NCBI GenBank assembly: GCA_019359595.1
Contig: JAHHGZ010000003.1
Span: forward strand, 124,001-188,000
Length of the DNA stretch: 64,000 nt
Reading direction: 5' to 3'
DNA from: Cyanomargarita calcarea GSE-NOS-MK-12-04C
GTDB taxonomy: Bacteria > Cyanobacteriota > Cyanobacteriia > Cyanobacteriales > Nostocaceae
Shown: one piece after another, positions 45,385-55,351 of the stretch
Layout of the letters: each line of letters begins with the position of its first letter
Numbering within the stretch: position 1 is the stretch's first letter
The notes under the pieces: model-generated
What the model saw: the letters and a program-made list of their open reading frames with translations, nothing else
The model's database searches: none
Told to the model about the DNA's origin: nothing
Translations under genes and position numbers: made by a program

Positions 45385-48300
45385 GGACTACAGAAGAATT
45401 TTTGTCTTACCTTTGCAGTTTGGATGTTAAGCTCTGGGTTGAAGATAACCGATTACGCTGTAGCGCTCCCAAGGATGCGCTGATACCTGCGATCAAAGAA
45501 GAACTTGCTGGACGCAAGGAAGATATCCTTACTTTTTTACGCCACCATAGTGTTGATGTAGTAACTGATGGTCAGCAGATTTACCCAGTCAAGCAACAGG
45601 GAAATTTACCTCTATCCTTTGCACAACAAAGATTGTGGTTTTTAGATAAATTAGAACCAGGTAGCCCATTTTACAATATACCTGCTGCCGTTCGTTTGCA
45701 AGGAAATTTACAGCTTGAGGCATTAGAGCAAAGTTTTAATGAAATTATTTGCCGTCATGCAGCATTGCGGACTAATTTTCCCACCAGAGAAGGACAACCA
45801 GTAGCAGTCATCTCCGCAGAAAAGCCGATAAGGCTGTCTGTATTAGATATTACCCAGTTAACAGAAAATCAACAGCAAGTAGAAATAAAGCAACAATTAG
45901 AACAAGCAGCACAACAACCCTTTGATATTAGTAGCGACCATCTACTAAGAGTCAAACTATTACGTCTTGGAGAGCAAGAACATATTATCCTGCTAACCAT
46001 ACACCACATCGTCTCTGACGGCTGGTCAATTGGTATATTGGTGGAAGAATTAGCAGCCCTTTACCAAGCCTTTTGTGATGGAGAGTCCTCTCCTTTACCC
46101 CCATTACCCATCCAGTATGGAGATTTTGCTGCTTGGCAGAGACAATGGTTGCAAGGACAAGTACTCGAAACTCAGATATCTTATTGGCTTAAACAATTAG
46201 AGAACGCACCTACAGTATTAGAACTACCTACAGACTATCGAAGACCACCGATTCAAACTTACCGTGGTGCAACCTATTCATTTGATTTTTCCCAGGAGCT
46301 ATCTGCGTCTCTGTGTAAATTAAGCCAGCAGCAGGGAACTACTTTATTTATGACCCTGTTAGCCGGTTTCCAGATACTACTATGGCGCTATACAAGTCAA
46401 CAGGACATCGTGGTTGGTTCGCCAATCGCTAACCGCAACCGGGCGGAGATAGAAGGGCTAATTGGCTTTTTTGTCAATACACTGGTAATGAGAACTAACT
46501 TGTCAGGGAATCCCAGCTTTGAGGAGTTACTAAAACAGGTGCGAGAAGTTGCATTGGGAGCCTATGCACACCAGGATTTGCCGTTTGAGTTGTTGGTGGA
46601 GCAATTGCAAATCCAGCGTGATTTAAGCCATACGCCTCTATTTCAGGTGATGTTTGTGCTTCAAAATACACCGATGTCGGTATTGGAGTTACCTGGTTTG
46701 ACTTTGAGTCCCCTGGAAAGTGATATTGGTGCAGCCCAGTTTGATTTAACCCTGGAGATGACAGAAACGGAGTCAGCGTTAGTTGGAGGTTTTGAATACA
46801 ATACAGATTTATTTGCTCAAAGTACTATACAGAGAATGGTCGGTCACTTGCAGACGTTGCTTGAAGCAATTGTTACCAATCCACAGCAGCGTTTGTCAGA
46901 TTTGCCAATCCTAACAAAACCTGAGCAGCATCAATTGTTGTGGGAGTGGAATGATACAGCAACCGATTACCCACAAGATAAATGTATTCATGAATTATTT
47001 GAAGCGCAGGTAGAGAAAACACCTGATGCGATCGCAGTGGTATTTGAAAACCAACAGTTAACTTATCGAGAATTAAACCAACGATCTAATCAACTAGCCC
47101 ATTACTTGCAAAAACTGGGAGTAAAACCAGAGGTATTGGTAGGGATTTGTGTCGAGCGAAACCTCAATATGCTCATCGGACTATTAGCTATCCTCAAAGC
47201 TGGTGGTGGATATGTACCCCTAGACCCTATTTACCCAATTGAACGTATCGCTTTTATCTTAGAAGAGACTCAAGCACCAGTATTGCTCACTCAAACTTCC
47301 CTTGTTGAGCTAATACCCCAACACCAAGCTGAAGTAGTATGTTTAGATAGTGATTGGGAGGCGATGACCTACGGTCGGTCGGAGACCATCGCTCTACAAA
47401 GTCAGAAAAATCCATCTTTTCACCAACCCACAACTGATAATTTAGCCTATGTCATATATACCTCTGGTTCCACAGGTAAACCCAAAGGTGTAATGATCAA
47501 ACATGGAAGTACAGTCGCCACGTTGGATTGGGCAAACAAAACTTTTTCCCCTCAAGCTAGGTCTGGAGTTTTAGCATCCACCTCGATTTGCTTTGACCTT
47601 TCAGTATTCGAGATATTTGTACCTCTATGTTGTGGTGGCAAGGTAATTTTAATTGAGAATGCCCTACATTTACCGACTTTACCCGCCCCAGAAAGGGTAA
47701 CGTTAATCAATACAGTTCCTAGTGTAATTGCCCAATTAATTAGAAATAATAGTATTCCGGCAACAGTAGAGGTTGTTAATATTGCCGGAGAACCACTTCA
47801 AAATCAACTTGTACAACAACTGTATCAGCAAAATAATATAAAACAAGTATTTAATTTATACGGACCATCTGAAGATACAACCTATTCGACCTTTTCTTGT
47901 ATCCACAAGGATGCTACTAATACCCCAGCAATTGGTCGTCCGATTTACAATACACAGGTTTACTTGTTAGATGACAATCTCCAACCTGTTCCCGTGGGTG
48001 TAGTGGGAATGGTGTATCTGGCTGGTTTGGGTTTAGCTCGTGGTTATTTCCATCAACCGGAATTGACAGCAGATAGGTTTATTCCTAACCCCTACGCTTC
48101 TCTACCAGGAAAGAGGTTATATAAAACAGGAGATTTAGCTCGCTATTTGGCAAATGGAGAGATAGAGTATATTGGTAGAATTGATAACCAAGTTAAAATA
48201 CGTGGTTTCCGGATTGAACTAGGGGAAATCGAAGCTCAACTGAGTCGGTATTCAGGAGTAGAAGCAGCAGTTGTTACAGTTGATACTGTGGTAGGGGAAT

Positions 48301-48863
48301 CTCAAAGAATCATTGCCTATATTGTTCCTCAAATAGAGCAAGGGCTGACAATTTCGGAATTACGGGGCTTTTTAGAGTCGAAGTTGCCAAGTTACATGAT
48401 ACCAGCAGCTTTTGTCACATTAGAAGCATTACCACTCACACCAAATGGTAAGGTTGACCGCAAAGCATTACCTAAACCCGATACAATCCGTCCTGAGTTG
48501 GAAGTAGTTTATCAGCCACCTCAAACAGAAATAGAAAAAACTATTGCTGATATTTGGCAAGAAACACTTAATGTTGAAAATATTGGTATCTATGATAATT
48601 TCTTTGAGTTAGGTGGTAATTCGCTGCTTTTAGTCCGGGTTCACAGTCAATTGCAAAAAATATTTCCTAAAGATTTGCTGTTGGTGGAGATGTTTCGGCA
48701 TCCTACCGTGAGTCATTTAGTTCGATATTTTAGTCAGGAGTCAACAGAACCAACCTATTTTATTCCCCATCCTTCTGAAGATAGAAAATCATCAGCAAAA
48801 CGTCAAAAACAAGCGAGAAAAGAACATCGAACGGCAAATAAAAGAGGGTCTGGTTCCAATTAA
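45381..48863 (+). CDS. NRPS: TubC-type docking domain, C-A(Ala)-PCP
   Basis: An 1160-residue monomodular NRPS. Residues 1-55 match the TubC N-terminal docking domain (EEFLSYLCSLDVKLWVEDNR, then LRCSAPKDALIPAIKEEL). The C domain starts near 72 (LPLSFAQQRLWFLDKL, HHIVSDGWS near 207), the A domain spans about 515-1010, and the PCP has DNFFELGGNS near 1075. The A code by eye is DLFNNALTYK, alanine, the same as in two other modules. The protein ends in a Lys/Arg-rich tail (KRQKQARKEHRTANKRG) and should hand its chain to PKS3. A GC-rich palindromic insert lies inside the A domain at 47361-47392 without breaking the frame. The ATG overlaps the preceding stop, with GGAG upstream. Confidence 0.93.
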   Translation: MRTTEEFLSYLCSLDVKLWVEDNRLRCSAPKDALIPAIKEELAGRKEDILTFLRHHSVDVVTDGQQIYPVKQQGNLPLSFAQQRLWFLDKLEPGSPFYNIPAAVRLQGNLQLEALEQSFNEIICRHAALRTNFPTREGQPVAVISAEKPIRLSVLDITQLTENQQQVEIKQQLEQAAQQPFDISSDHLLRVKLLRLGEQEHIILLTIHHIVSDGWSIGILVEELAALYQAFCDGESSPLPPLPIQYGDFAAWQRQWLQGQVLETQISYWLKQLENAPTVLELPTDYRRPPIQTYRGATYSFDFSQELSASLCKLSQQQGTTLFMTLLAGFQILLWRYTSQQDIVVGSPIANRNRAEIEGLIGFFVNTLVMRTNLSGNPSFEELLKQVREVALGAYAHQDLPFELLVEQLQIQRDLSHTPLFQVMFVLQNTPMSVLELPGLTLSPLESDIGAAQFDLTLEMTETESALVGGFEYNTDLFAQSTIQRMVGHLQTLLEAIVTNPQQRLSDLPILTKPEQHQLLWEWNDTATDYPQDKCIHELFEAQVEKTPDAIAVVFENQQLTYRELNQRSNQLAHYLQKLGVKPEVLVGICVERNLNMLIGLLAILKAGGGYVPLDPIYPIERIAFILEETQAPVLLTQTSLVELIPQHQAEVVCLDSDWEAMTYGRSETIALQSQKNPSFHQPTTDNLAYVIYTSGSTGKPKGVMIKHGSTVATLDWANKTFSPQARSGVLASTSICFDLSVFEIFVPLCCGGKVILIENALHLPTLPAPERVTLINTVPSVIAQLIRNNSIPATVEVVNIAGEPLQNQLVQQLYQQNNIKQVFNLYGPSEDTTYSTFSCIHKDATNTPAIGRPIYNTQVYLLDDNLQPVPVGVVGMVYLAGLGLARGYFHQPELTADRFIPNPYASLPGKRLYKTGDLARYLANGEIEYIGRIDNQVKIRGFRIELGEIEAQLSRYSGVEAAVVTVDTVVGESQRIIAYIVPQIEQGLTISELRGFLESKLPSYMIPAAFVTLEALPLTPNGKVDRKALPKPDTIRPELEVVYQPPQTEIEKTIADIWQETLNVENIGIYDNFFELGGNSLLLVRVHSQLQKIFPKDLLLVEMFRHPTVSHLVRYFSQESTEPTYFIPHPSEDRKSSAKRQKQARKEHRTANKRGSGSN
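47361..47392 (+). repeat. In-frame palindromic insert inside an A domain
   Basis: A GC-rich segment begins GCGATGACCT and ends GACCATCGC, with perfect 6-base terminal inverted repeats GCGATG/CATCGC. It adds residues around MTYGRSETIA between WEA and the following QSQKN, where the paralogous A domain at 27398-28900 has only WYLIAQQSQDN. It resembles small dispersed palindromic repeats of Nostocales genomes. Confidence 0.6.
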
Positions 48864-48945
48864 GTGAATCAAGTCTTCCCCATATCCTGGCTTTACTCAC
48901 CATAAAAGCTAGAAAAATTCATTATTAGTTATCAAAGGAAGTGAC

Positions 48946-50577
48946 ATGACATTAAGCGAAACAGAAATTGTCTCTAAAAATAGCTTTACGCCATCAGAAA
49001 AACTATTATCAACTGAAATTGGTGAATATATCAGACAAATATTTACACCAACACAAGGTAATTCCATTGAAATCCAAATAGATGAGATGTTAGAGGATTT
49101 ATCTCAAGATTTTTTAATTGCAGATAATGCTAATACTAATGTGGAACTGGAATGGATAATTAAAAATTTTGGTGATAGCAAAATTCCTGACCAACCTATT
49201 AACGTTGAAAGCTATTTTCAATCCTTGAATGAAAATGTGGTAGCCCATTCCATCCATACCTCTGCACCACAATTTATCGGTCACATGACCTCAGCACTTC
49301 CTGTCTTTGTCCGTCCTTTAGCTAAATTAATGACGGCAATGAATCAGAATGCTGTCAAAATCGAAACAGCTAAATCTTTAAGCTTTTGCGAACGTGAAGC
49401 TTTAGCAATGATGCATCGACAAATTTATCATTTTTATGATAATTTTTATGCTCAAAATATTCAAAAAAATCAAAGCACATTGGGAATTTTAGTTTCTGGG
49501 GGTACAACTGCAAATATCACGGCTTTGTGGTCTGCTAGAAATAAATCTTTAGGTGCAAAAGATGACTTTTTAGGAATAGAAAAAGAAGGGTTAAATGCAG
49601 CCTTAAGGTTTTACGGTTATGAGGGTGCTGTGGTTATTGGTTCTGAATTAATGCACTTTTCTTTTGACAAAGCTGCGGATTTAATGGGTATCAGTACTAA
49701 AAATTTAATCCGAGTCCCAGTGGATGCTAACAATCGAGCTAATATTGCAGCTTTACGTCAAGCGGTAGCCGATTGTCATATCCAAAAATTACATATTATT
49801 GCCATTGTCGGGATTGCTGGAACTACAGACTCTGGTAGCATCGATCCGTTAGAAGAAATGGCGAAAATTGCCCAAGAGAATAATATACATTTTCATGTGG
49901 ATGCTGCTTGGGGTGGTCCTGTAATTTTTTCTCGGAAACATCAACATAAGCTTGCTGGAATTGAGAAAGCTGATTCTGTGACCATTGATGGTCATAAGCA
50001 ATTGTATTTACCAATGGGTATTGGTATGGTATTTTTTCGCGACCCGCATTTAGCAACATCGATTGAAAAGCAAGCTAGCTATACTATGCGTAAAGGGTCT
50101 TTTGATTTAGGTAAACGAGCTTTAGAAGGTTCTCGACCAGGTATGGCTTTGTTTTTACATGCTGGTCTTAAGCTAATTGGTCAAAACGGATATGAGTTTT
50201 TGATTGACGAAGGAATTCGCAAAACTCAATACATGGCTGCAAGAATTGCGGCAATGACTGAATTTGAATTATTGGCAGAACCTGACACTAATTTGTTACT
50301 TTATCGTTATATTCCAGAGCAATTTAGAGAAGTAGCTGTCAAGAAACAATTATCAGAAACAGATAATCAATTTATTAATAATTTTAATGAGCGTTTGCAA
50401 AAGATGCAGCGTCAGATTGGTAGAACTTTTATCTCACGAACGACAAAAACAACTTTTAGCTTGGATATAGAAATTCCCGTAATAGCCATGCGTGCAGTAA
50501 TAGCCAATCCATTAACTACTGAAGCGGATATTGATGCAGTTTTAAATGACCAGATTCAGATTGCTTTAGAAATTTGA
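48946..50577 (+). CDS. panP: PLP-dependent aspartate 1-decarboxylase (PanP-type)
   Basis: A 543-residue group II PLP decarboxylase. Motifs include SGGTTANITALWSARN, FHVDAAWGGP with the cofactor Asp, and the Schiff-base lysine in TIDGHKQLYLP (K351). The N-terminal region with HSIHTSAPQFIGHMTSALP and the length fit the PanP subfamily, which makes beta-alanine from aspartate in bacteria such as Vibrio. Related glutamate or diaminobutyrate decarboxylases are less likely but not excluded. The final A domain of the line has a beta-alanine-like code, which supports the aspartate reading. A good Shine-Dalgarno, AAGGAAG, precedes the ATG. It lies between the last Ala module and PKS3. Confidence 0.82.
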   Translation: MTLSETEIVSKNSFTPSEKLLSTEIGEYIRQIFTPTQGNSIEIQIDEMLEDLSQDFLIADNANTNVELEWIIKNFGDSKIPDQPINVESYFQSLNENVVAHSIHTSAPQFIGHMTSALPVFVRPLAKLMTAMNQNAVKIETAKSLSFCEREALAMMHRQIYHFYDNFYAQNIQKNQSTLGILVSGGTTANITALWSARNKSLGAKDDFLGIEKEGLNAALRFYGYEGAVVIGSELMHFSFDKAADLMGISTKNLIRVPVDANNRANIAALRQAVADCHIQKLHIIAIVGIAGTTDSGSIDPLEEMAKIAQENNIHFHVDAAWGGPVIFSRKHQHKLAGIEKADSVTIDGHKQLYLPMGIGMVFFRDPHLATSIEKQASYTMRKGSFDLGKRALEGSRPGMALFLHAGLKLIGQNGYEFLIDEGIRKTQYMAARIAAMTEFELLAEPDTNLLLYRYIPEQFREVAVKKQLSETDNQFINNFNERLQKMQRQIGRTFISRTTKTTFSLDIEIPVIAMRAVIANPLTTEADIDAVLNDQIQIALEI

Positions 50578-50659
50578 ACTAGATGGCAAATTGCAAGTTT
50601 TTTATCTAAATTCGATGTCAAGCTTGGTTGACTTTTGTATGATGAATGGGTTTTAACTT

Positions 50660-53600
50660 ATGGATATAGACGAAAATTTTATTGATAGCTTAAATGATAG
50701 AGACGAAATCGCTATTATTGGTATGGGTGGTCGTTTTCCTGGAGCAAATAAAATTGATAGCTTTTGGCAAAATATACGCTCTGGGGTTGAGTCGATTTCA
50801 TTTTTTACAGATGAGGAGTTAATTGCTGCTGGTATAGATTCTGGATTGGTCAACAATCCCAATTATGTTAAGGCAAATGGGATATTAGAAGATATAGATT
50901 TATTTGATGCTGCTTTTTTTGGTCTTTCTCCCAGAGAAGCAGAAATTACAGACCCACAACACCGACTATTTCTAGAAGCTGTTTGGGAAGCTTTAGAAAA
51001 TGCTGGTTATAATTCAGAAACCTATAGCGGCTCAATTGGTATTTTTGCTGGTGTTGGTATTAGTACATATTTGCTTGAAAATTTATATTCTCATCCAGAT
51101 TTGCTGGAATCAACAGATAATTATCAAATTTTAATTGGGAATGATAAGGATTTTTTACCGACCCTAGTTTCTTACAAATTAAACTTAAAAGGACCGAGTA
51201 TTAATGTTCAAACTGCTTGTTCTACATCACTAGTTGCTGTTCATCTAGCATGTCAAAGTTTGCTGAATGGTGAAAGCGATATAGGTTTAGCTGGGGGTGT
51301 AACTGTTGGAGCGCAGCAAAAAACTGGTTATTACTATCAAGAGGGGGGAATTCAATCTCCTGACGGTCATTGTCGAGCTTTTGACGCTCAAGCGCAGGGA
51401 ACAATTGGTGGTAACGGTTTAGGTGTAGTGGTTTTGAAAAGATTGGAGGATGCGATTAGTGATGGGGACTATATTCATGCAGTAATTAAGGGTTCAGCTG
51501 TTAATAATGATGGTTCTTTAAAGGTTGGGTATACAGCTCCTAGTGTTGATGGTCAAAGGGAGGTGATTTTAGAAGCTTTAGCTTTAGCTGCTGTCGAACC
51601 TGAAACTATTGGTTATGTGGAAACTCATGGTACGGGAACTATTTTAGGAGACCCGATTGAAATCAAAGCTCTCACACAAGCTTTTGCTGCTAGCACTAGT
51701 AAAAAAGGTTTTTGTGCGCACGCTTCGCGATCGCGATGCGCTCTTGCGTCAGTCAAAACCAATATTGGACATTTGGATACAGCAGCAGGGGTGACGGGAT
51801 TAATCAAAACTGCTCTGGCATTAAAGCATAAACAAATACCACCCAGTTTACATTTTGAAAAGCCAAATCCCCAAATAGATTTTGCTAATAGTCCATTTTA
51901 TGTCAACACTCAATTGAGAGAGTGGAACAGCAACGGTACACCCCGGAGAGCAGGTGTGAGTTCTTTCGGTATCGGTGGAACTAATGCCCATGTCATATTA
52001 GAAGAAGCACCAGTTATTAAAATTTCCACTCCATCTCGTCCTTGGCAATTATTAACAGTATCAGCTAAAACCAGTACTGCTTTAGAAGCAGCTACAGTGC
52101 AACTGCGGGATTACTTAGAAGAAAATACCGATATTTCCTTACCAGATATTGCTTACACCCTACAAGTAGGTCGGCGAGCTTTTGACTATCGGCGTATAAT
52201 TATTTGCCACGACCGAGGTGAAGCAATTCAATCACTGCACAATCAATACTCAGAGCGTATTTTTAGTCACCACCGTAAACCCGGTCACTATCCAGTTATT
52301 TTTATGTTTTCTGGACAGGGTTCACAATATGCAAACATGGGTCGAGAGTTGTATGAAATAGAACTAACATTTAAAAAACACGTAGATAATTGCGCTCTTA
52401 TTTTACAACCCCACCTCGGTCTGGATATTCGCTCCCTACTTTACCCCGACCCAGAAGAAGTAGAAACTGCTGCAAATCAACTCCAACAAACATCCCTGAC
52501 CCAAAGTGCATTATTTGTTACAGAGTATGCTCTTGCTCAGTTACTTATGACTTGGGGAGTGCGTCCAGAAGCAATGATTGGTCATAGCATTGGCGAATAT
52601 GTTGCTGCAACTGTTGCAGGTGTATTTTCTTTGGAAGATGCTTTGAAAATTGTGGCAAAAAGGGGGCAGTTAATGCAAAGCTTATCCCCAGGGAGTATGC
52701 TAGCAATTAGACTGTCAGAAAAAGAGGTGCGATCGCTACTTTCTGAAAACGAGTTATATCGAGAATCTCTGCAAATTGCAGTAATTAATAGTCCTTCTTC
52801 TTGTGTAGTATCGGGAACAAGCGATATTGTTGTAGCACTGGAACAGCAATTATCTTCAAGTGAAATTGAATGTCGTCAGTTGCATACATCCCATGCTTTC
52901 CATTCGGTGATGATGGAACCAATATTATCAGAGTTTGGTGATGCGATTCAAACAGTTAAATTGAATCCACCCAAGATACGCTTTATTTCTAATGTTACTG
53001 GCAGTTGGATTAGTTCCGAACAAGCAACAAATCCAGATTATTGGTGTCAGCATCTACGACAAACTGTAAGATTTTCAGATGGTATATCACAATTAATACA
53101 AAAATTTACAGGTGTATTTCTGGAGGTGGGACCGGGACGAACTTTAGCGACGTTAACGACACAGCATTTAGAGAAAGATGCTAAACAACAGGTATTGACT
53201 TCATTACGTCATGTTAAGGAGCAGCAATCAGATGTTTGCTTTTTGTTGCAGACATTGGGTAGATTGTGGCTTGCTGGTGTAGAAATTGATTGGTCGGGTT
53301 TTTATGCTGATGAAAAGCGTCATCGTCTACCTTTACCTACCTATCCCTTTGAACGTCAACGTTACTGGATTGAGCCTAAATCGCGATCGCATCCCCTAAA
53401 GATTAAACCGACGACTTTAGATCAAAAGCAAGATATTGCCGACTGGTTCTATGTTCCCTCATGGAAGCGTTCTGTTTTGGCTTCTACCTCATCCGCCGAA
53501 ATCAACTCTACAAATGAAAAAAAATGGCTATTTTTTGTGGATGACTTGGGAGTAGGAGAGCAATTAATTAGTAAGTTAAGTAATCAGGGTAAAAGTCTAA

Positions 53601-55327
53601 TTATTGTGAAGCAAGGGGATGAGTTTAGTAAACTAAATGAGGGTAGCTATATAATTAATCCCTGTATAAATGAAGATTATGATAAGTTATTACAAGAACT
53701 AATATCATTAGGTCAAAGTCCCGAAAAAATCGTTTATTTATGGAGTTTAAGTCATCTAGATAACCGTCCATCGGTAAAATATTCAGAATTTAAAAATCTA
53801 CTATTTTTAACCCAGAGCCTTAGCAAGTTAAAAATTAGTAACCATCTACAACTTAGGGTGATATCAAACAACATTCAAGAGGTTAACGGGAATGAAGAAT
53901 TAAATCCAGAAAAAGCTGCAATATTAAGTTTATGTAAGGTAATTCCTCAAGAGTATCCCAATATTAGCTGTCAGTGCATTGATATTAATTTACCTAACAC
54001 CAGTAATTTAGGAGAAAAACAAGAAAATTGTCATAATCATATTATTGATAAACTTGTAAATGAGTTAAATGTCGTATCTTTTGATCCGGTAGTAGCTTAT
54101 CGTGATCGCCACCGTTGGGTACAAATATTTGAGCCAGTTCGGGTTGAATCAACAGTTGAGGAAAAAATACCTTTAAGAAAACAAGGTGTTTATTTGTTCC
54201 CCGGTGGGTTAGACACTATTGAGATTGTGCTTGCGGAATATTTAACAAAAACTTTCCAAGCAAAACTCATATTTATTGAAGATGTTAAATTTCCAGAGCA
54301 AGATAATTTCTCACAATGGCTGGAAACTCATCCTCAAGATGATGAAATAAGTCTCAAAATACAGCAAGTTTCAGCGTTAGATAAATTAGGTGCAGAAGTT
54401 TTGTTATTACGTGCCGATATCACTAATTACGAGCAGATACATCAAGCTCTTGCATCTGCAAATGTTGAAGAAATTAATGGCATAATTTACTCAACTGGGA
54501 TTAAGCGCGATAACCTATTTGCTTCTATTCCCGAAATTACTGAATTAGAATTTGAGAATCTATTAGAATTACAAAGTAGTAAGGTTCTAGTATTAGAAAA
54601 AGTCTTAGAGGATTTTAATATAGATTTTTGTATCATTTTTTCTTCTTTGTCTTCCATTTTAGGAGGATTTGGGTTAGGTTTATATTCAGTAGCGAACCAA
54701 TTCATCGATATTTTTAGCAATCGGCATAATCAAAAGACTTCTTTGCCGTGGTATGTTATAAATTGGGATAAATTCCAACCGAATGTAAGCCAAGAAAAAA
54801 TAGCATTGGAGCGAGTTTCCGGAGAAGGGTTAGCTATTACTCCATTAGAAGCAGTAGAAGTATTTAAGCGGGTGTTTTCCTTAAGGGAAGTAACTCAGAT
54901 TATTATTTCTACAGTAGATATTAATGCAAGAAAAAATTATATAATTAGCCTAGACTCTCTGGCAAATTCACAATCTAATAATCAATTAGATTCATCATCG
55001 CGCTATTCTCGACCAAGCCTAAGTAATTTCTATGCCGCTCCCACAAATGAGTTGGAAAAACAAATTACGGAAATATGGCAAGAGGTACTAGGAATTGCAG
55101 AAGTTGGTATTTATGACAACTTCTATGAGTTAGGGGGTGACTCCCTAATTGCAACTCAATTAGTATCTCGATTGCGAGCTAAATTTCCTGTAGAATTACC
55201 ACTACGTGACCTGTTATTAGAAGCGATGATACCAGTTAAGCAGGCAGAAATAGTTGAGCAACTTTTGTTGGAAAAGATTGAAGAATTATCTGAAGAAGAA
55301 GTTTCAATTCTTTTAAGTAATTCATAA
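50660..55327 (+). CDS. PKS3: KS-AT-KR(degenerate)-ACP
   Basis: A 1555-residue module. The KS has TACSTS, ETHGTGT and NIGHLDTAAG and carries an extra 8 codons near residue 355 (51716-51748). The AT is canonical: GHSIGEY near 640 and SHAFHS near 743, without the GLDLRKMLGR insertion of the other ATs, so malonyl-CoA is expected. In the KR the NADPH loop reads PGGLDTIE in place of TGGLGGIG, and the AAKVKG lysine region is changed to LQSSKV, while LYSVAN keeps Tyr and Asn. The KR is probably inactive, leaving a beta-keto group. The ACP has ELGGDS near 1490. The C-terminus (LLLEKIEELSEEEVSILL) is an acidic helical docking tail. There is no E-like domain here. Confidence 0.92.
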   Translation: MDIDENFIDSLNDRDEIAIIGMGGRFPGANKIDSFWQNIRSGVESISFFTDEELIAAGIDSGLVNNPNYVKANGILEDIDLFDAAFFGLSPREAEITDPQHRLFLEAVWEALENAGYNSETYSGSIGIFAGVGISTYLLENLYSHPDLLESTDNYQILIGNDKDFLPTLVSYKLNLKGPSINVQTACSTSLVAVHLACQSLLNGESDIGLAGGVTVGAQQKTGYYYQEGGIQSPDGHCRAFDAQAQGTIGGNGLGVVVLKRLEDAISDGDYIHAVIKGSAVNNDGSLKVGYTAPSVDGQREVILEALALAAVEPETIGYVETHGTGTILGDPIEIKALTQAFAASTSKKGFCAHASRSRCALASVKTNIGHLDTAAGVTGLIKTALALKHKQIPPSLHFEKPNPQIDFANSPFYVNTQLREWNSNGTPRRAGVSSFGIGGTNAHVILEEAPVIKISTPSRPWQLLTVSAKTSTALEAATVQLRDYLEENTDISLPDIAYTLQVGRRAFDYRRIIICHDRGEAIQSLHNQYSERIFSHHRKPGHYPVIFMFSGQGSQYANMGRELYEIELTFKKHVDNCALILQPHLGLDIRSLLYPDPEEVETAANQLQQTSLTQSALFVTEYALAQLLMTWGVRPEAMIGHSIGEYVAATVAGVFSLEDALKIVAKRGQLMQSLSPGSMLAIRLSEKEVRSLLSENELYRESLQIAVINSPSSCVVSGTSDIVVALEQQLSSSEIECRQLHTSHAFHSVMMEPILSEFGDAIQTVKLNPPKIRFISNVTGSWISSEQATNPDYWCQHLRQTVRFSDGISQLIQKFTGVFLEVGPGRTLATLTTQHLEKDAKQQVLTSLRHVKEQQSDVCFLLQTLGRLWLAGVEIDWSGFYADEKRHRLPLPTYPFERQRYWIEPKSRSHPLKIKPTTLDQKQDIADWFYVPSWKRSVLASTSSAEINSTNEKKWLFFVDDLGVGEQLISKLSNQGKSLIIVKQGDEFSKLNEGSYIINPCINEDYDKLLQELISLGQSPEKIVYLWSLSHLDNRPSVKYSEFKNLLFLTQSLSKLKISNHLQLRVISNNIQEVNGNEELNPEKAAILSLCKVIPQEYPNISCQCIDINLPNTSNLGEKQENCHNHIIDKLVNELNVVSFDPVVAYRDRHRWVQIFEPVRVESTVEEKIPLRKQGVYLFPGGLDTIEIVLAEYLTKTFQAKLIFIEDVKFPEQDNFSQWLETHPQDDEISLKIQQVSALDKLGAEVLLLRADITNYEQIHQALASANVEEINGIIYSTGIKRDNLFASIPEITELEFENLLELQSSKVLVLEKVLEDFNIDFCIIFSSLSSILGGFGLGLYSVANQFIDIFSNRHNQKTSLPWYVINWDKFQPNVSQEKIALERVSGEGLAITPLEAVEVFKRVFSLREVTQIIISTVDINARKNYIISLDSLANSQSNNQLDSSSRYSRPSLSNFYAAPTNELEKQITEIWQEVLGIAEVGIYDNFYELGGDSLIATQLVSRLRAKFPVELPLRDLLLEAMIPVKQAEIVEQLLLEKIEELSEEEVSILLSNS
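51716..51748 (+). repeat. GC-rich HIP1-containing insert inside KS of PKS3
   Basis: At this point the other two KS domains read C-A-I-G-S-V-K, whereas here the residues are C-A-HASRSRCALA-S-V-K, a net gain of 8 codons. The DNA contains TTCGCGATCGCGA, a HIP1-type palindrome, in a GC-rich patch unlike its surroundings. It keeps the frame and lies just before the catalytic NIGHLD motif. Confidence 0.55.
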
Positions 55328-55351
55328 TTGGTTCATCAATAATTATTAGCT

